DNA of 7,537 nucleotides from Clostridia bacterium (GTDB lineage Bacteria > Bacillota > Clostridia > Christensenellales > Borkfalkiaceae). Shown here piece by piece: positions 7,001 through 7,537 of this stretch. Each line of letters begins with the position of its first letter. Position 1 is the stretch's first letter. The DNA is taken from NCBI GenBank assembly GCA_017452305.1, contig JAFTMQ010000146.1, forward strand, positions 1 through 7,537, in the 5' to 3' direction. The position numbers and the translations under genes are program-made. The notes under the pieces are model-generated. The model was given only the letters and a program-made list of their open reading frames with translations. It was not told the DNA's origin and searched no databases.

Positions 7001-7156
7001 ATGAGTAGAGCGACAAAAAGCAAAAAGGATAAAGTGCCGAAAATTACGGAAGCACAGTACGCGGAATATATTTCCGCCTTAAAGACGATAGGCGAACCGC
7101 CAAAATCTGCGGATAAAAGCGCGGGGGAAGATAGTACGCTACAAAAAAATGAATAA
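7001..7156 (+). CDS. Small charged hypothetical protein (51 aa) downstream of spoIVA
   Basis: Encodes 51 residues with a lysine-rich N-terminus (MSRATKSKKDKVPK), a likely short amphipathic helix (TEAQYAEYISALKTIG, about 16-31) and a hydrophilic tail. It has no transmembrane segment or cysteine. ATG 7001 is preceded by GGAGG at 6990-6994 with 6 nt spacing, one of the best ribosome binding sites in the window, which is the main reason to believe in it. The frame extends upstream to 6914 but that part overlaps the end of spoIVA and lacks such a site. It lies 71 nt after spoIVA and before a terminator-like repeat, so it is probably co-transcribed with spoIVA. It does not resemble SpoVM, the 26-aa SpoIVA partner. 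I do not recognise it; a spore-coat or sporulation role is inference from position only. Confidence 0.65.
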   Translation: MSRATKSKKDKVPKITEAQYAEYISALKTIGEPPKSADKSAGEDSTLQKNE

Positions 7157-7162
7157 ATCATG

Positions 7163-7237
7163 ACGGGGAGCAAAATAAGCGTGACGCATAAAACGCAAAA
7201 ACATTGCGGGCGCGCGGCGGATTTGCTCCCCGTTTTT
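7163..7237 (+). terminator. Long-loop inverted repeat with T-run, probable terminator of the spoIVA unit
   Basis: ACGGGGAGCAAA (7163-7174) is perfectly complementary to TTTGCTCCCCGT (7222-7233), followed by a T-run to 7237. The stem is strong (12 bp) but the enclosed segment is 47 nt, longer than in most intrinsic terminators. That segment contains short GC-rich pairings such as GCG/CGC around 7179-7187. It begins 6 nt after the stop of the 51-aa gene, which suits a terminator. A small structured RNA element is an alternative. Confidence 0.6.
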
Positions 7238-7249
7238 GATATAGGCAAA

Positions 7250-7267
7250 ACTTTTTTGCAAAAAAGT
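7250..7267. repeat. 18-bp perfect palindrome upstream of the tRNA promoter
   Basis: ACTTTTTTGCAAAAAAGT is exactly self-complementary. It is followed by A- and T-tracts up to the -35 box. It may be a regulator site, part of an UP-element-like A/T-rich region, or a chance product of tract-rich DNA. With only two central bases it is unlikely to act as an RNA hairpin. Confidence 0.5.
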
Positions 7268-7297
7268 GAAAAATTTTTAAAAAGTGTAAAAAAATAG

Positions 7298-7326
7298 TTG
7301 ACAAACGGATTTCTTTTTAGTATTAT
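7298..7326 (+). promoter_or_regulatory. Sigma-A promoter for the tRNA-Met genes
   Basis: Consensus -35 TTGACA at 7298-7303, a 17-nt spacer, and -10 TATTAT at 7321-7326; an overlapping TATAAT at 7324-7329 would give a 20-nt spacer. The upstream 7270-7297 stretch is A/T tracts typical of UP elements of stable-RNA promoters. Initiation near 7333 would give a leader of about 45-50 nt before the first tRNA. Confidence 0.85.
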
Positions 7327-7380
7327 AATTAAGCTGTTTTGAGTGATGCAGTTTTTAACCGTCGCTTGAAGCGCCCATAT

Positions 7381-7457
<77 letters not shown>

Positions 7458-7460
7458 AAT

Positions 7461-7537
7461 GGCGGCGTAGCTTAGTTGGTTAGAGCGTCCGGTTCATACC
7501 CGGAAGGTCATAAGTTCGAATCTCATCGCCGCTACCA
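7461..7537 (+). tRNA. Elongator tRNA-Met (anticodon CAT)
   Basis: A 77-nt cloverleaf with encoded CCA, ending on the last base of the window. The anticodon CAT is at 7495-7497. The acceptor stem GGCGGCG/CGCCGCT with G1.T72 and the anticodon loop TTCATAC match elongator tRNA-Met of Bacillus closely, rather than the CAT-anticodon tRNA-Ile. The T stem ATAAG/CTCAT has an A.C mismatch at pair 51:63, which is unusual. It is surely co-transcribed with the initiator tRNA; more tRNAs may follow outside the window. Confidence 0.93.

Noticed and set aside
6015..7016. 333-codon open frame on the minus strand opposite spoIVA
   Set aside because: It is antisense to a clearly conserved gene, its protein resembles no family I know, and it follows from the GCN/GAN-rich codon pattern of the + strand.
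7001..7156. 51-aa gene as SpoVM
   Set aside because: SpoVM is about 26 aa with an amphipathic membrane-curvature helix; length and sequence do not fit.
6973..7248. Minus-strand 91-codon frame rich in hydrophobic residues
   Set aside because: It looks like a membrane protein only because it mirrors a lysine/glutamate-rich gene on the + strand; it crosses the terminator-like inverted repeat, and I see no supporting site for it.
7461..7537. CAT-anticodon tRNA-Ile (lysidine type) for the second tRNA
   Set aside because: Acceptor stem, G1.T72 pair and anticodon arm match elongator tRNA-Met of Bacillota much better.

Overview
The window (about 50% GC by eye) looks like a chromosomal housekeeping and sporulation region of an anaerobic, endospore-forming Firmicute, probably an uncultured gut-type Clostridia. 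The main pointers are spoIVA, a gene found only in endospore formers; a YqeM-like methyltransferase next to hslO; and a DUF624/YesL-type membrane protein. The taxonomy is inferred from gene content and not tested by any search. All genes are on the + strand. I saw no phage, IS, CRISPR or conjugative signatures.

Layout. (1) 1-1109: 3' part of a DUF624/YesL-like multi-pass membrane protein, cut by the left edge and probably carrying a one-base frameshift near base 87. A GC-rich hairpin follows at 1121-1146. (2) 1172-5352: a compact run of four genes: YqeM-like methyltransferase, hslO (Hsp33, ATGA overlap), a 582-aa TPR protein (11-nt gap) and a 276-aa HEAT-like helical-repeat protein (14-nt overlap). 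A strong intrinsic terminator ends it at 5375-5421. (3) 5460-7156: spoIVA, the spore-coat basement-layer ATPase, followed by a 51-codon gene with an excellent ribosome binding site. A terminator-like inverted repeat lies at 7163-7237. (4) 7250-7537: an A/T-rich element with an 18-bp palindrome, a near-consensus sigma-A promoter, and tandem initiator and elongator tRNA-Met genes that run to the last base.

The most notable point is that spoIVA is otherwise full length and well conserved but carries an in-frame TAA at codon 204, where Bacillus subtilis SpoIVA has a lysine. This is either a true nonsense mutation (decaying sporulation, or a split two-chain protein) or a sequence error. The suspected frameshift in the first gene and an A.C mismatch in the last tRNA keep the error explanation open.

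A second point of interest is a sigma-E-like promoter that sits inside the left arm of the terminator upstream of spoIVA. Read-through RNA would then form the hairpin, but mother-cell transcripts starting there would not. The TPR and HEAT-like pair and the 51-aa protein are of unknown function. I found no convincing defence system or other new multi-gene machine.
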